From contig NZ_JAKIKQ010000010.1 of NCBI RefSeq assembly GCF_023284045.1, positions 99,009-163,008 of the forward strand: a stretch of 64,000 bases of DNA, given 5' to 3'. Positions 1 through 10,298 of this stretch are shown piece by piece. This DNA is from Shewanella kaireitica. Lineage in GTDB: Bacteria > Pseudomonadota > Gammaproteobacteria > Enterobacterales > Shewanellaceae. The position numbers and the translations under genes were made by a program. Below the pieces are notes generated by a model. It worked only from the letters and a program-made list of their open reading frames with translations, searched no databases and was not told the origin of the DNA. Positions within the stretch are counted from its first letter, which is position 1, and the number at the start of each line of letters is the position of its first letter.

Positions 1-797
1 AGGATCCGAACAAAGAAGCCTTCCGTCAGACCTTTTTTCAATTGGTGGGTAAGCAGTCTTGCAATACCTTCTGACGTTTTAAGGGTAATATTACCAACAA
101 AGCCATCACAGACAATAACGTCAACATTACCAGAATAGATCTCATCGCCTTCAATAAAACCAGTGTAGTTTACTTGGGGAATTTGTTGCAATAATTGTCC
201 CGCTTGTTGAACTTGGTCATTACCTTTTATCTCTTCAATGCCCACGTTTAGCAAAGCGACTTTTGGAGATACCGTTTTATCAACCGTTTCGCTCAGTACC
301 GAGCCCATCACCGCAAACTGAAATAACGTTTCAGAATCACAAGAGACGTTTGCCCCCAAATCGAGCAGATAAACAGGCGTATTGTTAACAGCAGGTAAGC
401 AGCTAACGAGCGCGGGGCGGTCTATACCAGGTAATGTCTTAAGCAATACTTTAGACATTGCCATTAACGCACCTGTATTGCCTGCACTTAAGCAAGCTTG
501 TGCTTTACCGTCTCGAACTAACTCTATTGCAATACGCATTGAGCTTTGCTTTCGATTTCTTAAGGCATGCACAGGCCGATCAGACATAGTCACCACTTCG
601 GTTGTATGTTTAATCTCAATTCGGCGTTTGATTTCTGGTTCAGCAGGATCTAGATATTCGTCGATCTGGACTTGATCGCCCACAAGAATAACTTTTAAGA
701 GGGGATTTAAGCGAAGTGCCTGCAAAGTTGCAGGCACTGTGATGCGGGGACCAAAATCGCCCCCCATCGCATCTAACGCAAGCGTCAGATTTGTCAT
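1..797 (-). CDS. plsX: Phosphate acyltransferase PlsX (3' end outside window)
   Basis: PlsX converts acyl-ACP and phosphate to acyl-phosphate, the first step of phospholipid synthesis by the PlsX/PlsY route; it is a peripheral membrane enzyme. The minus strand opens with [18 protein letters not shown], the characteristic PlsX N-terminus, and continues through [14 protein letters not shown] and [14 protein letters not shown], both family hallmarks. About 265 codons are visible of the usual 340 or so; the C-terminus runs off the window start, so this is an edge truncation and not a broken gene. It lies just downstream of rpmF and yceD on the same strand, the classic yceD-rpmF-plsX order that couples ribosomal protein and lipid genes. 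Confidence 0.96.
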   Translation of the reverse strand, partial: MTNLTLALDAMGGDFGPRITVPATLQALRLNPLLKVILVGDQVQIDEYLDPAEPEIKRRIEIKHTTEVVTMSDRPVHALRNRKQSSMRIAIELVRDGKAQACLSAGNTGALMAMSKVLLKTLPGIDRPALVSCLPAVNNTPVYLLDLGANVSCDSETLFQFAVMGSVLSETVDKTVSPKVALLNVGIEEIKGNDQVQQAGQLLQQIPQVNYTGFIEGDEIYSGNVDVIVCDGFVGNITLKTSEGIARLLTHQLKKGLTEGFFVRI

Positions 798-812
798 CAG
801 GGTCTCAACAAA

Positions 813-983
813 TTACTTGTTGATAACCTTTTGACCACGGTAGAAACCGTCCGCAGTCACGTTGTGACGACGGTGAAGTTCACCACTCGTTGCATCCACT
901 GATAATTGAGCTGTGCTCAAAGAATCGTGTGAACGACGCATGCCGCGCTTTGAACGAGATTTTTTGTTCTGTTGTACTGCCAT
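813..983 (-). CDS. rpmF: 50S ribosomal protein L32
   Basis: A 56-residue protein starting [20 protein letters not shown], which is the bacterial L32 signature, and ending [11 protein letters not shown]. Length matches the family (56-57 residues). It carries no cysteines, so it is the zinc-independent form, as in E. coli. L32 is a structural protein of the large ribosomal subunit. The start codon has an AGGAGACAGGTCCC leader containing a strong Shine-Dalgarno. It sits 17 bases downstream of yceD and 15 bases upstream of plsX, in one transcription unit. Confidence 0.97.
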   Translation of the reverse strand: MAVQQNKKSRSKRGMRRSHDSLSTAQLSVDATSGELHRRHNVTADGFYRGQKVINK

Positions 984-1000
984 GGGACCTGTCTCCTAGA

Positions 1001-1525
1001 TTACTTGCTCTTCAGTTTTTCTAACACTGCAAACGGATTTGGACGCTCCTCTTGAGCGGGTTCAATCACGCCAACTACTACGTCTTGTTTACCTTGATGA
1101 CAATCTTCATTCTCATGCATGGCAATCAAAGGCATAGCAACTATCAATTCATCTTCGATCAATTGATGTAGACGGACTTCGCCAATTTCATTGCACTCAA
1201 TTGGCTCATACGCATCCGGGAGCTCATCGATTTCAGCTTCAGTCTTACAAAGACCAAAACTAAACTCGACCGTAACCTCAGTGGTAAATAGTGTCATACA
1301 ACGTTGACAATTCAGAGTGAGCTCCGTCACAGCCTTCCCGCTAAGGTAGACTATCCCCTGTATATCTACGCCACATTCAAGCGACACTGCCACATCAGAA
1401 CAGTCGCCGGCACTTAATTCATTTAATCGCTTTAACTGCTTACCGGGCACCAAGCCTTCATAAGAAAGTTGGCTGGCGGAAGCGCGAACGGGATCAATTG
1501 AAACCGGTATCTTTACTGTTTGCAT
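1001..1525 (-). CDS. yceD: YceD/DUF177 family protein, 23S rRNA accumulation
   Basis: 174 residues of the DUF177 family. The central LNCQRCM motif, with two cysteines two residues apart, followed by a long acidic stretch (EAEIDELPDAYEPIE) and the conserved ending NPFAVLEKLK are typical. In E. coli and plants, members are needed for normal 23S rRNA accumulation; the molecular mechanism is not settled. It is the first gene of the yceD-rpmF-plsX unit, which fits a ribosome-assembly role. The family assignment is secure from sequence and context; the function is from the family. Confidence 0.93.
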   Translation of the reverse strand: MQTVKIPVSIDPVRASASQLSYEGLVPGKQLKRLNELSAGDCSDVAVSLECGVDIQGIVYLSGKAVTELTLNCQRCMTLFTTEVTVEFSFGLCKTEAEIDELPDAYEPIECNEIGEVRLHQLIEDELIVAMPLIAMHENEDCHQGKQDVVVGVIEPAQEERPNPFAVLEKLKSK

Positions 1526-1883
1526 AAGGCGCGCATTTTAGGTGAATTTTAGCAGAAGTCAACACCCTTATACTTCCAAGGTGATGAACCGCTGTTAGAT
1601 TCAGCTAACGTGAGTTGTTAGGTAACCACATTGTACAAGAAACCCGAGGCCCATGACATTAAATTTCAGCGGGAAGTGAGTTTAAGTGTTCGTAAATTCG
1701 TCGGCGGCGCAATTTTTGTGATAACAATGGCGGTATTAAGCCGAGTTAAGCTATTTACTCAACTGCGTAGACTTCGTTAAAGCTATCAGCCATACGATTT
1801 AATCAACCAATCAGCAGTGGTTGCCTAACGCAAACTAACGCGACCAAATCAGGATAGATACAACGGGCATTTAAATACCGTCG
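1526..1883. other. Intergenic region without recognised gene
   Basis: About 360 bases between the start of yceD and the end of the small membrane-protein gene. The promoter of the yceD-rpmF-plsX unit must lie in its left part. I see no convincing ORF, RNA gene or strong hairpin. Confidence 0.5.
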
Positions 1884-2084
1884 TTAAACTACGCTCCGCT
1901 CATCTTTACCTGCATTAGATACCCAATTAACAATTGTATGATCAAGCTTGGCAATCCCCTCTCTAGCCACAGCTCCCAACACCATTGCGAATAAGATGGT
2001 CGGATAGAACGGTCTGCTAACCTCTCCACTTAAGTGAACCACAACGCTGAGCATGATTAAAATAGCAACCCATAACTTAAACAT
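1884..2084 (-). CDS. Small membrane protein of unknown function (66 residues)
   Basis: The reading frame is open further upstream (to 2192), but the best start is the ATG at 2084: it is preceded by GTGGAGATCAAT, a strong Shine-Dalgarno at the right spacing. From there the protein begins MFKLWVAILIMLSVVVHLSG and contains a second hydrophobic segment, PTILFAMVLGAVA, then a polar C-terminus. This suggests two membrane passes with no signal peptidase site. I do not recognise a family. The gene stands alone between the yceD unit and the divergent yceF. That it is a real gene is inferred from the ribosome-binding site and coherent membrane topology. Confidence 0.6.
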   Translation of the reverse strand: MFKLWVAILIMLSVVVHLSGEVSRPFYPTILFAMVLGAVAREGIAKLDHTIVNWVSNAGKDERSVV

Positions 2085-2332
2085 ATTGATCTCCACAGTA
2101 ACTGTTGAATACCGCCACACAATAGCGTGTGCAAACTGTACAACAGCTGACGATGACACCAATACATCATTAATCAGCACAAATCGATACAACTAAACCA
2201 ACACTAACCATTAAAGTGACCGTGTACTTCTGGTGTAAGTTTCTATTTGTCGTAATAACGCTTGCATATACTTGCTGTTTTTAGCGAAAATCCCAATTAA
2301 CTTTTACAACGTATTTATATAAAGGCAAATTC

Positions 2333-2914
2333 ATGTCAAAGCCGCTTATATTGGCTTCAACTTCACCATTTAGAAAACAACTGCTAGAAAAGCTCAATTT
2401 GACTTTTAGTTGCTGCTCGCCCGAAGTTGATGAAACGCCTTTAGAAAATGAAGCTCCTGCCGACTTAGTCCTTAGGCTGGCAAAACTTAAAGCCGCCGCG
2501 GGTGCCGATAAATACCAAAAAGGTGTTGTGATTGGTTCAGACCAAGTTGCCGTAATTAACAATAAGATTATTGGTAAGCCACTCAATCGAGAAACTGCAA
2601 TAGAACAACTTAGCCAAGCCAGTGGCCAGGCAATAACCTTTTATACAGGTCTCGCCGTGCATAATGTTGAAAACGGTGAAGTCGAGGCTATAGTCGAGCC
2701 GTTTATCGTCCACTTTAGAACGCTTAGCCAACAGGCTATTAGCCATTATATCGATATAGAACAGCCTTTTTATTGCGCTGGTAGTTTTAAGAGTGAAGGT
2801 TTAGGAATTGCGCTTTTTGAAAAACTAGAAGGAAAGGATCCGAATACACTAGTCGGTCTGCCGCTAATTTCACTTATCGACCTGCTGCAGCGACAAGGAA
2901 TCGCAGTGCTGTAA
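2333..2914 (+). CDS. yceF: Maf-family nucleotide pyrophosphatase YceF (m7GTP pyrophosphatase)
   Basis: 193 residues beginning [21 protein letters not shown], the Maf signature (LASxSPxR). The YceF subgroup hydrolyses 7-methyl-GTP and related modified nucleotides and so keeps them out of RNA. The nucleotide-binding DETP segment (residues about 34-37), the VIGSDQV motif, and the C-terminal [11 protein letters not shown] and [10 protein letters not shown] motifs are all present. In many gammaproteobacteria yceF is divergent from yceD-rpmF-plsX, as here. Subgroup assignment rests partly on that context. Confidence 0.93.
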   Translation: MSKPLILASTSPFRKQLLEKLNLTFSCCSPEVDETPLENEAPADLVLRLAKLKAAAGADKYQKGVVIGSDQVAVINNKIIGKPLNRETAIEQLSQASGQAITFYTGLAVHNVENGEVEAIVEPFIVHFRTLSQQAISHYIDIEQPFYCAGSFKSEGLGIALFEKLEGKDPNTLVGLPLISLIDLLQRQGIAVL

Positions 2915-2962
2915 TACTTCATACTCACTTTTCAAACCTAGTATGTAGTAGCCGCTAATAAG

Positions 2963-2994
2963 TCGAAGCATCTGTTTTTTAGCCAGTGCTTCGA
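2963..2994. terminator. Inverted repeat between converging genes
   Basis: TCGAAGCA and TGCTTCGA form an 8-bp perfect stem with a 16-base loop between the convergent yceF and HAD-hydrolase genes. The T run lies inside the loop and not after the stem, so it is not a classical terminator; a role in ending transcription is inferred from position only. Confidence 0.35.
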
Positions 2995-3032
2995 TATACA
3001 GCTTTAATTTCGCACTGAGATAATAAGGCCCA

Positions 3033-3680
3033 CTACTTCAGTAGAGTCAGTAGTCCCAATGGCTCTGTAATAATGGCTTTAGGCTTGGCAGTGATTAGCT
3101 TTTCAGCGCTATGTGCTCCATAGCTTACCCCTACTGCATCAATTCCCGCATTATTAGCCATGTTTAGGTCATGTAGCGAATCCCCGACCATCACTGCTCG
3201 TTCTGGTGCAACTTTTAGTTGTTCTAAAAGCTCATGTAGCATATCTGGATTGGGTTTACTTTTTGATTCGTCTGCACAGCGGCTAGATTCAAAATGATGA
3301 CCCAAGCCAGTTTCTGTTAGCACACGATTTAAACCGTTTCGGCCTTTGCCTGTCGCTACCGCCATGCGGTAGTTTCTTGCAGCTAGCTCAGTGAGCAGCT
3401 TCTCGCTACCATCAAATAACGGGCTAGGCGTGGTATTGAGCGTTAAATAATGATCTTTGTATGATGCAATCATTGGAACAAAATCAGCTTTATTCAAAAA
3501 AGGATAAAGTGTCTTAAGGGCTTCATCCATGGACAAACCAATAATGTCTCGCACCGCTTGCTCGCTTGGAACACTCATCGATAATGAGTCAGCCATCTGC
3601 TGCATGCAGGTAACAATTTTACTGACAGAATCCATTAGGGTTCCGTCCCAATCAAAAATAACTAACTCGTAGGGTTTCAT
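3033..3680 (-). CDS. HAD-superfamily hydrolase (phosphoglycolate phosphatase-like)
   Basis: 215 residues of HAD subfamily IA. Motif I is FDWDGTLMDS (residues 9-18, nucleophile Asp10), motif II is in VATGKGRNGL, and motif IV is VMVGDSLHDLNMA. A helical cap domain lies between motifs I and II. This points to a cytosolic phosphatase acting on a small phosphorylated metabolite; the substrate cannot be read from sequence. Its ATG overlaps the rluC stop in an ATGA arrangement, so the two are translationally coupled. The pairing of rluC with a Gph-like HAD protein is common in this group. The gene is not gph itself, which usually sits with rpe and trpS. Confidence 0.85.
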   Translation of the reverse strand: MKPYELVIFDWDGTLMDSVSKIVTCMQQMADSLSMSVPSEQAVRDIIGLSMDEALKTLYPFLNKADFVPMIASYKDHYLTLNTTPSPLFDGSEKLLTELAARNYRMAVATGKGRNGLNRVLTETGLGHHFESSRCADESKSKPNPDMLHELLEQLKVAPERAVMVGDSLHDLNMANNAGIDAVGVSYGAHSAEKLITAKPKAIITEPLGLLTLLK

Positions 3681-4636
3681 ACTTTTTTAAGCTTACTCAA
3701 GGTTGATTCTAAGATAGGGTCTAGAGGTGCTTTTACTTGCATGACTTCATCAGTGTCAGGATGAATAAACCTTAGCTGAGCCGCATGCAAGAACAAACGG
3801 TTTAATCCATGCGCGCGCATAGAGTCATCAAATTTCTGCTCACTGTACTTCTCGTCACAAGCAATAGGATGGCCTGCATATTGACAATGCACGCGAATTT
3901 GGTGAGTACGACCGGTAATAGGACTTGCTTGTACCAGCGTTGCATCACTATAGCGCTGCATGATCTTAAAGCGGGTTTCAGATTCTTTACCCTCTTTATT
4001 TACTCTAACAATACGTTCGCCAGACTTAAGTGTTAACTTTAATAGTGGCGCTTTGACAGCCTTGTCATGCTTTTGCCATTCACCTCTCACAAGCGCAAGG
4101 TAATCCTTTTGCATTTTCTTATATCGAAGCTGGTCATGGAGGTGCTTAAGTGCACTGCGTTTCTTGGCAATCAATAAAAGACCAGATGTATCTTTGTCCA
4201 AGCGATGTACCAGTTCTAAAAATTTTTGCTGGGTTCGTAGCGAGCGCATTGCTTCAATCACACCGAAATCAACACCACTTCCACCGTGCACCGCAATTCC
4301 TGATGGTTTATTCAGTACGATAATGAATTTATCTTCGTAGATAATTCGGTTTTCAAGCTGAGAGACTTTAGTTAATTTTGCTGACGGCCCAGGTCGACCT
4401 TCAGACTCAGAGACTCGCACAGGCGGGATTCGAACGACATCTCCATCTTGTAATTTGTACTCAGGTTTGATGCGCTTTTTATTAACCCTAACCTCCCCTT
4501 TTCGTACAATCCGGTAGATCATACTTTTAGGGACGCCTTTCAATTTAGTTAATAGAAAATTATCTATACGTTGTCCAGTATGGTCCTCATCAATGGTAAC
4601 CATTCGAACTTCTACTTTTGGAGATGGAGTATTCAT
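3677..4636 (-). CDS. rluC: 23S rRNA pseudouridine synthase RluC (955/2504/2580)
   Basis: 319 residues. The N-terminal S4 RNA-binding domain (residues about 17-75; DDHTGQRIDNFL, KSMIYRIVRKGEVRVN) is followed by the RluA-type catalytic domain with HRLDKDTSGLLLIAK, whose Asp in RLDKDTSG is the catalytic residue. GRTHQIRVH is the second family motif. It modifies three uridines of 23S rRNA. Like the E. coli gene it is divergent from rne. It forms an operon with the downstream HAD hydrolase. Confidence 0.94.
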   Translation of the reverse strand: MNTPSPKVEVRMVTIDEDHTGQRIDNFLLTKLKGVPKSMIYRIVRKGEVRVNKKRIKPEYKLQDGDVVRIPPVRVSESEGRPGPSAKLTKVSQLENRIIYEDKFIIVLNKPSGIAVHGGSGVDFGVIEAMRSLRTQQKFLELVHRLDKDTSGLLLIAKKRSALKHLHDQLRYKKMQKDYLALVRGEWQKHDKAVKAPLLKLTLKSGERIVRVNKEGKESETRFKIMQRYSDATLVQASPITGRTHQIRVHCQYAGHPIACDEKYSEQKFDDSMRAHGLNRLFLHAAQLRFIHPDTDEVMQVKAPLDPILESTLSKLKKV

Positions 4637-5235
4637 GCTGCGCCGCTATGTATTTCGTTGCGACGTATTGTACAACAAGTGAAAAGAATTGTGCCTTTTC
4701 AATTGCTGATTTTATCTATTATTGCTATATTTCTCCGGCTAGCTGGGATAATTAGTGGATAAAGTGTTCACAAGTCCCCCAAGCATTACGTTAAAGCATG
4801 AGACTAAAAATGTTTACTGTTTGATAGTAAATAATTGATTTACAGGTCGTTGTATCAATCAAAAAGTCAATAAGTGGACTTTCACGACTAAATCAAAACG
4901 TAAACCCAACTTACAACTGGTTTCTCTGCTCTAAACGCCCCAATTTCGAAGAATAATTTTAACTCGTCGTCAGACGCTACCATTTCGAATTGGCATTACT
5001 GGAAAGTATTTTAAGAATTTATGGGGTTGGTTGACGTTTTTACAACGAATTCCTTGTTTTTGTAAACATTAAAAAATAAGCCATAAATAGGATGCGACAC
5101 GCAGAGAATGCGTCTAACAGCAAATGCGCACCTTGCCTAGAGACCGACCGTGAGGTCCTGTTTTTTAATCCTAGGCCCGTAATGCAGTGAAAGAAGTATC
5201 GTTTGATGACCTTTATAAAGAAGAATTAAGTCATC
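4637..5235 (+). promoter_or_regulatory. Long leader and promoter region of rne (rne5-like 5' UTR)
   Basis: Six hundred bases separate rluC and rne with no credible gene. In enterobacteria RNase E limits its own synthesis by cleaving the rne 5' UTR, and this region sits in the same place. Just upstream of the start codon it can fold: ACGC/GCGT around 5100-5113, then GCCTAG (5135-5140) pairing with CTAGGC (5171-5176), enclosing GACC (5142-5145) with GGTC (5154-5157) and an unpaired T6 run. The T-rich single-stranded segment would suit RNase E. The rluC promoter must be in the left part. The autoregulatory role is inferred from position and structure. Confidence 0.6.
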
Positions 5236-8200
5236 ATGAAACGGATGTTAATCAATGCAACTCAATCTGAAGAGTTGCGCGTAGCCCTTGTTGATGGGCA
5301 ACAATTATACGATCTAGATATTGAAAGCCCAGGTCACGAACAAAAGAAAGCAAATATTTATAAAGGGACGATCACTCGTGTTGAGCCGTCTTTAGAAGCT
5401 GCTTTTGTTGACTATGGCGCTGATCGCCATGGTTTCCTACCGCTTAAAGAGATCGCTCGCGAATATTTCCCAAAAGGTTACTCTTTCCAAGGCCGTCCTA
5501 ACATTAAGGAAGTGGTTAAAGAAGGCCAAGAAGTCATCATTCAAATTGATAAGGAAGAGCGCGGCAACAAAGGAGCTGCACTAACAACCTTTATTAGTCT
5601 TGCTGGCTCTTACTTAGTCTTAATGCCAAATAACCCGCGTGCAGGCGGGATTTCTCGTCGCATCGAAGGTGATGAGCGTACAGAACTAAAAGCGGCACTC
5701 TCTGAGCTTGATATACCACAAGGTATGGGCCTTATCGTTCGTACCGCTGGTGTTGGTAAAGATCCTGCAGAGCTAAAGTGGGACTTAAAAGTTCTACAAC
5801 ATCACTGGGCGGCAATTAAAGAAGCCGCTGAAAGTGCACCAGCGCCATTCTTAATCCACCAAGAAAGTAACGTGATTGTTCGCGCTATCCGCGACTATTT
5901 ACGTCGTGATGTTGGCGAGATCCTTATTGATCACCCTCGTATATATGAGCAAGCCAAAGAGCACGTTTCATTAGTACGTCCAGACTTTGTTGAACGTATT
6001 AAGCGTTATGATGCTGAAGTTCCACTATTTACTCATTTCCAAATTGAAACGCAGATTGAATCAGCATTCCAACGTGAAGTGCGTTTACCTTCTGGCGGTT
6101 CAATTGTTATCGACCCAACAGAAGCACTAACTTCTATCGATATTAACTCTGCCCGAGCAACTAAAGGCGGAGATATTGAAGAAACGGCACTAAACACAAA
6201 CTTAGAAGCTGCTGATGAGATTGCACGTCAATTACGTCTGCGCGACCTAGGTGGTTTAGTCGTTATCGATTTCATCGACATGACACCCGTTCGCCATCAA
6301 CGTGAAGTTGAGAAGCGTATGCAAGATGCCGTACATCACGACAGAGCTCGCGTTCAATTAGGCCGTATCTCACGCTTTGGTTTGATGGAGATGTCACGTC
6401 AGCGTCTACGCCCTTCTTTAGAAGAGTCTGCCGCTCACCTTTGTCCTCGCTGTCATGGACAAGGCACGATTCGTGGTACTGAGTCACTTGCTCTTTCCAT
6501 CTTACGCTTGATGGAAGAGGAAGCAATTAAAGAGAATACATCGCAAATTGAAGCGATAGTACCTGTTGATGTAGCAGCCTTCCTATTGAACGAAAAGCGT
6601 AAAGCGATTCGTATCACTGAAGAGCGCCACAATGTTGAAGTATATGTGATCCCAGATCCGAACATGACAACACCAGATTATCGTGTTGTTCGTCATCGTA
6701 AAGATGATCAGATCAGCGAGTCTAGCTATAAGCTACTAGAGCAAGAAGAGGCTAAGCTATACGAACCTCGTAAGCTTGAGCGCGCAGCGCCGCCGCAACC
6801 AGCTCTTAAAGGTTTCTCTTCACCTAAAAAAGTCGCTCCCGTTGAAGTCGAAACAAAACCTGCACCAGCTAAACCTGCTGAGCCGGGTCTGTTTGCTAAG
6901 ATAGCTGCAGCGATCAGTTCGCTATTTTCTAGCAACGAAGAGCCTAAAGTTGAGCCTAAACAGCAAGACAAAGGAAGCCGTAACGGTCAGTCTCGTAACA
7001 ATAACCGTCGTAACAATAATCGTCGTAATGACCCTCGTCGCAACCGCAACGAAGGCCGCAACGAAAATCGTAATGGCAACGAGCAAAATAAAGACAAGCG
7101 TAATAAGAGCAATCGTAATGACGCTAATGACAACCGTTCAAAAGCTCAAGATGATAATAAACGTCCACAACGCAATGAGAAACCTCGTAAGCAAGCAGAG
7201 GCTAACAACGAAAATGCTGAGCCTAAGCAAGAAGCAGCACGGGAGCGTCGTCAACGCCGCAACATGCGTCGTAAAGTGCGTGTAAGCAATGAGCAGGAAG
7301 AAGTAAAAGAAGTTGTAGCGAATACTGAAGCACCTGTGCAAGTGAAGGCTGACGATAAGCCAGCACGCCCTAAGCGCCAGCCTCGTAAGCCAAGAGCGAA
7401 GGTTGAGTCGGTTGAAAGCACTGAAGTCACTGCAGAGGTTTCAGCTAATGTCGAAACCGTCGCAAATGATAAAGCTGCTAATACAGAAACAAGTGCAGTA
7501 AAACAAGCAGCGCCTAAAGCAGAGTCAGTATCGACGCCGGTCGAAGCAACTGAGTCAGCTGATGTTGAACAAGCGTCTACCGATGATAAGTCACGTGAGC
7601 CTCGTGAAGGCCAACGTAGAAGTCGTCGTAGTCCTCGTCATCTTCGTGCTGCGGGTCAACGTCGTCGTCGTGATGAAGACACTCAGCAAGGTGATGAGAA
7701 TGCCTCTGAAGCTGTATTTACGCCAAACGAAGACATTGAATCTATTCAAGCGATAGAAACTCATGTTGAAGCGCCGGTGACACCAGCCGTTGAAGCTAAA
7801 GTTGAAGCAACTGCAACAGCCGAAGTTGTTAAAGCTGATAACGTAGAACCTGTTGTTGAAGCTAAAGTAGAAAAACCACAGCCAGCAAAAGCAAGCTCTG
7901 TTGCAAGTTCATCTGCGATGAACACTTCACCAGCTTTTAAGCCAACAGTTAACGTTGAGCCTAAGCCGGTTGATGTCCCAGAGGTTAAAGCTGTTGAAGC
8001 CGCTGTAGTGTCTGAGCCTGCTGTTGAAGTTGTTGTTGAGACACCGACTCCAGTAGCCGCAGCTCCTGTTAAAGCTGAAGCAGTGAAAGCTGAGCCAGTA
8101 GCTAAAGCGCCAGTTAAAGCAGAAGCTGTGAAGGCTGAGCCAGTAGCAGAAGTTAAAGCTGAGCCAGTAGCAGAAATTAAAGCTGAAGCAGTGAAAGCTG

Positions 8201-8538
8201 AGCTGGCAGCTGAAGTTAAAGCCAAGCCTGTAGAAACAGTGGCTAGCTCAAAGGCGGTATCTGCACCGATGGCAAAACCAGCTGCAATTAAGCCTACCGA
8301 AGCAAAAACTATCGAAAAGGTTGTTGCGGAGCCTGCTGCAGAAGCAAAACCGGCTACTAAAGCTAAACCAGCGAGTCGATTCGGCTCTATGGTGATGTCA
8401 GAAATGACAAAACCTGTTGTTAAAGTCAGAGAAAATATTGAAACACCTACAGGTCGTCAATATGAAGCATCTGAAAAAAATAACGACGTGAAACCACGTG
8501 TTGCAAATAGCGCTAACTCAGATATGTCTCGTACCTAA
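5236..8538 (+). CDS. rne: Ribonuclease E
   Basis: 1100 residues. This essential endoribonuclease of the degradosome starts [21 protein letters not shown]. The N-terminal half holds the S1 domain (about 36-120), the 5' sensor and DNase I-like parts, with the catalytic aspartates in [10 protein letters not shown] (about residue 302) and VVIDFIDM (about 345), and the zinc-link CPRCHGQG (cysteines near 403 and 406). The C-terminal half is disordered. [17 protein letters not shown] near residue 550 looks like the membrane-anchoring amphipathic helix, an Arg/Asn-rich RNA-binding stretch follows (about 575-700), then Ala/Glu/Val/Lys repeats (about 940-1000) with the motif [13 protein letters not shown]. 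The very end ([16 protein letters not shown]) resembles the PNPase-binding tip. Expected to act at the inner membrane. Confidence 0.97.
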   Translation: MKRMLINATQSEELRVALVDGQQLYDLDIESPGHEQKKANIYKGTITRVEPSLEAAFVDYGADRHGFLPLKEIAREYFPKGYSFQGRPNIKEVVKEGQEVIIQIDKEERGNKGAALTTFISLAGSYLVLMPNNPRAGGISRRIEGDERTELKAALSELDIPQGMGLIVRTAGVGKDPAELKWDLKVLQHHWAAIKEAAESAPAPFLIHQESNVIVRAIRDYLRRDVGEILIDHPRIYEQAKEHVSLVRPDFVERIKRYDAEVPLFTHFQIETQIESAFQREVRLPSGGSIVIDPTEALTSIDINSARATKGGDIEETALNTNLEAADEIARQLRLRDLGGLVVIDFIDMTPVRHQREVEKRMQDAVHHDRARVQLGRISRFGLMEMSRQRLRPSLEESAAHLCPRCHGQGTIRGTESLALSILRLMEEEAIKENTSQIEAIVPVDVAAFLLNEKRKAIRITEERHNVEVYVIPDPNMTTPDYRVVRHRKDDQISESSYKLLEQEEAKLYEPRKLERAAPPQPALKGFSSPKKVAPVEVETKPAPAKPAEPGLFAKIAAAISSLFSSNEEPKVEPKQQDKGSRNGQSRNNNRRNNNRRNDPRRNRNEGRNENRNGNEQNKDKRNKSNRNDANDNRSKAQDDNKRPQRNEKPRKQAEANNENAEPKQEAARERRQRRNMRRKVRVSNEQEEVKEVVANTEAPVQVKADDKPARPKRQPRKPRAKVESVESTEVTAEVSANVETVANDKAANTETSAVKQAAPKAESVSTPVEATESADVEQASTDDKSREPREGQRRSRRSPRHLRAAGQRRRRDEDTQQGDENASEAVFTPNEDIESIQAIETHVEAPVTPAVEAKVEATATAEVVKADNVEPVVEAKVEKPQPAKASSVASSSAMNTSPAFKPTVNVEPKPVDVPEVKAVEAAVVSEPAVEVVVETPTPVAAAPVKAEAVKAEPVAKAPVKAEAVKAEPVAEVKAEPVAEIKAEAVKAELAAEVKAKPVETVASSKAVSAPMAKPAAIKPTEAKTIEKVVAEPAAEAKPATKAKPASRFGSMVMSEMTKPVVKVRENIETPTGRQYEASEKNNDVKPRVANSANSDMSRT

Positions 8539-8560
8539 TCTAGAGTAAAGCAGTATCGAA

Positions 8561-8590
8561 AAAGCCATGCTGAAGAGCATGGCTTTTTTT
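8561..8590 (+). terminator. Rho-independent terminator of rne
   Basis: AAGCCATGC, a short loop, GCATGGCTT, then seven Ts. It lies 22 bases after the rne stop codon. Confidence 0.9.
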
Positions 8591-8666
8591 ATGTTAAAAT
8601 TAGCTTAATTTTGGTAGTATGCGCGCCCAGACATATATCAATCAACAAATAATTAACAGAGGCTAA

Positions 8667-10226
8667 ATGTTCGATCTCATTCGTCACAAAACTGCCAGTT
8701 CAAGAGCTGACTTACTTTCAGGCTTAACCGTTGCCCTTGCTTTAGTGCCAGAGGCTGTTGCATTTGCATTCGTTGCAGGTGTTGAGCCTATGGTTGGCTT
8801 ATATGCCGCCTTTATCATGGGATTAATTACCGCACTCATTGGTGGTCGCCCAGGCATGATTTCAGGTGCTACTGGTGCGATGGCAGTGGTGATGGTCGCC
8901 CTAGTTGCTGAACATGGCGTACAGTATCTTTTTGCTGCTGTAGTGCTAGCGGGTCTTATACAAGTCTCTGCTGGTGTATTAAAGCTCGGTAAATTTATCC
9001 GAATAGTGCCCTACCCAGTAATGATAGGTTTTGTAAACGGTTTAGCTATTGTTATCTTCTTAGCGCAGTTAGGACAGTTTCAAACTCCTGATGCAAACGG
9101 TGTTATGAGTTGGCTACCACAAGATCAGTTATTACTGATGTTAGGGCTTGTAGCGCTGACTATGGCTATTATTCAATTCTTGCCAAAGCTCACCACGACA
9201 ATACCATCATCTTTAGCGGCTATTTTAACAGTAACCTTATTAGTCACATTCTTGAATCTAGATACGCGTACCGTATTAGATTTCTTGAAATCAATGAGTG
9301 GTGATGAGCACGCAACCATTGCTGGTAGCTTACCTACATTCTCAATTCCAGCGGTTGAATTTAGCCTGGCAACACTTTACATCATCTTGCCTTACTCACT
9401 AATCCTTGCAGCTGTAGGCCTTATTGAGTCATTACTAACGTTAACCGTTATTGATGAGATGACAGGTACTCGTGGCCGTGGTAATAAAGAGTGTATTGGT
9501 CAAGGCGTAGGTAACATCACGAGTGGCTTCTTTGGCGCTATGGGTGGTTGTGCGATGATTGGTCAGTCGATGATTAACATTAACTCTGGCGGACGTGGTC
9601 GTTTATCGGGGATAACCGCTGCAGTTGCGCTACTTGCGTTTATTTTATTTGGTTCTTCACTGATTGAAATGATCCCACTGGCAGCGCTTGTAGGCGTAAT
9701 GTTTATGGTGGTATTGGGTACGTTTGAATGGGCTAGCTTTAAAGTGATGCGCAAAGTACCTAAGCACGATGCATTTGTGATTATCCTAGTGACAATCGTA
9801 ACCGTATTTACCGATCTGGCCTTTGCGGTATTTGTTGGGGTAATTGTTTCAGCACTTGTGTTCGCATGGGAACATGCAAAACATATCAACGTTGAGATCA
9901 GTGAAGATAAAAATGGCTGGAAGGTATATAAACTTAATGGCCCATTATTCTTCGGTTCAGTTGCTGAGTTTTTAGAGCTGTTTCACGCTAAGACTGATCC
10001 TGAAGATGTGATTGTTGATTTCCAAAACTCACGTGTATGTGACCACTCAGCACTTGATGCTATTGATACCCTAGCAGAACGTTATGTGAGCGCAGGTAAA
10101 AAACTGCACCTTCGTCACCTAAGTAATGACTGTAAAGAGTTGCTACATAAAGCTGGTGACTTAGTGGAAGTGAACTTAATCGAAGATCCACATTACAAAG
10201 TAGCTGACGACAAACTCGATTCGTAA
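8667..10226 (+). CDS. SulP-family anion transporter with STAS domain
   Basis: 519 residues. Opens with a SulP core: [20 protein letters not shown] is the family's first transmembrane signature, with 10-12 further hydrophobic segments to about residue 400. A cytosolic STAS domain follows (about 420-510; [20 protein letters not shown]). SulP proteins carry sulfate, bicarbonate or other small anions, usually with Na+ or H+. The substrate cannot be read from sequence. The gene is monocistronic: the rne terminator lies before it and a bidirectional terminator after it. RBS is AGAGGC before the ATG. Bicarbonate uptake by marine relatives is a possibility, not shown here. Confidence 0.92.
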   Translation: MFDLIRHKTASSRADLLSGLTVALALVPEAVAFAFVAGVEPMVGLYAAFIMGLITALIGGRPGMISGATGAMAVVMVALVAEHGVQYLFAAVVLAGLIQVSAGVLKLGKFIRIVPYPVMIGFVNGLAIVIFLAQLGQFQTPDANGVMSWLPQDQLLLMLGLVALTMAIIQFLPKLTTTIPSSLAAILTVTLLVTFLNLDTRTVLDFLKSMSGDEHATIAGSLPTFSIPAVEFSLATLYIILPYSLILAAVGLIESLLTLTVIDEMTGTRGRGNKECIGQGVGNITSGFFGAMGGCAMIGQSMININSGGRGRLSGITAAVALLAFILFGSSLIEMIPLAALVGVMFMVVLGTFEWASFKVMRKVPKHDAFVIILVTIVTVFTDLAFAVFVGVIVSALVFAWEHAKHINVEISEDKNGWKVYKLNGPLFFGSVAEFLELFHAKTDPEDVIVDFQNSRVCDHSALDAIDTLAERYVSAGKKLHLRHLSNDCKELLHKAGDLVEVNLIEDPHYKVADDKLDS

Positions 10227-10248
10227 AAATTGAGTTTGTTAGTCACAC

Positions 10249-10280
10249 AAAAAAGACGAGCTTAGGGCTCGTCTTTTTTA
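10249..10280. terminator. Bidirectional rho-independent terminator
   Basis: AAAAAAGACGAGC-TTAG-GGCTCGTCTTTTTT type hairpin with an A run on one side and a T run on the other, between the converging SulP and msrBA genes; it can serve both. Confidence 0.9.
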
Positions 10281-10298
10281 TCTTTAAATTTGTAGTAA

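Noticed and set aside
1..797. plsX as a pseudogene
   Set aside because: The frame is intact to the window edge; the truncation is from the window and not from mutation.
7761..8225. Ala/Thr/Ser-rich frame opposite the rne repeats
   Set aside because: Shadow of the biased codons in the rne C-terminal repeats.
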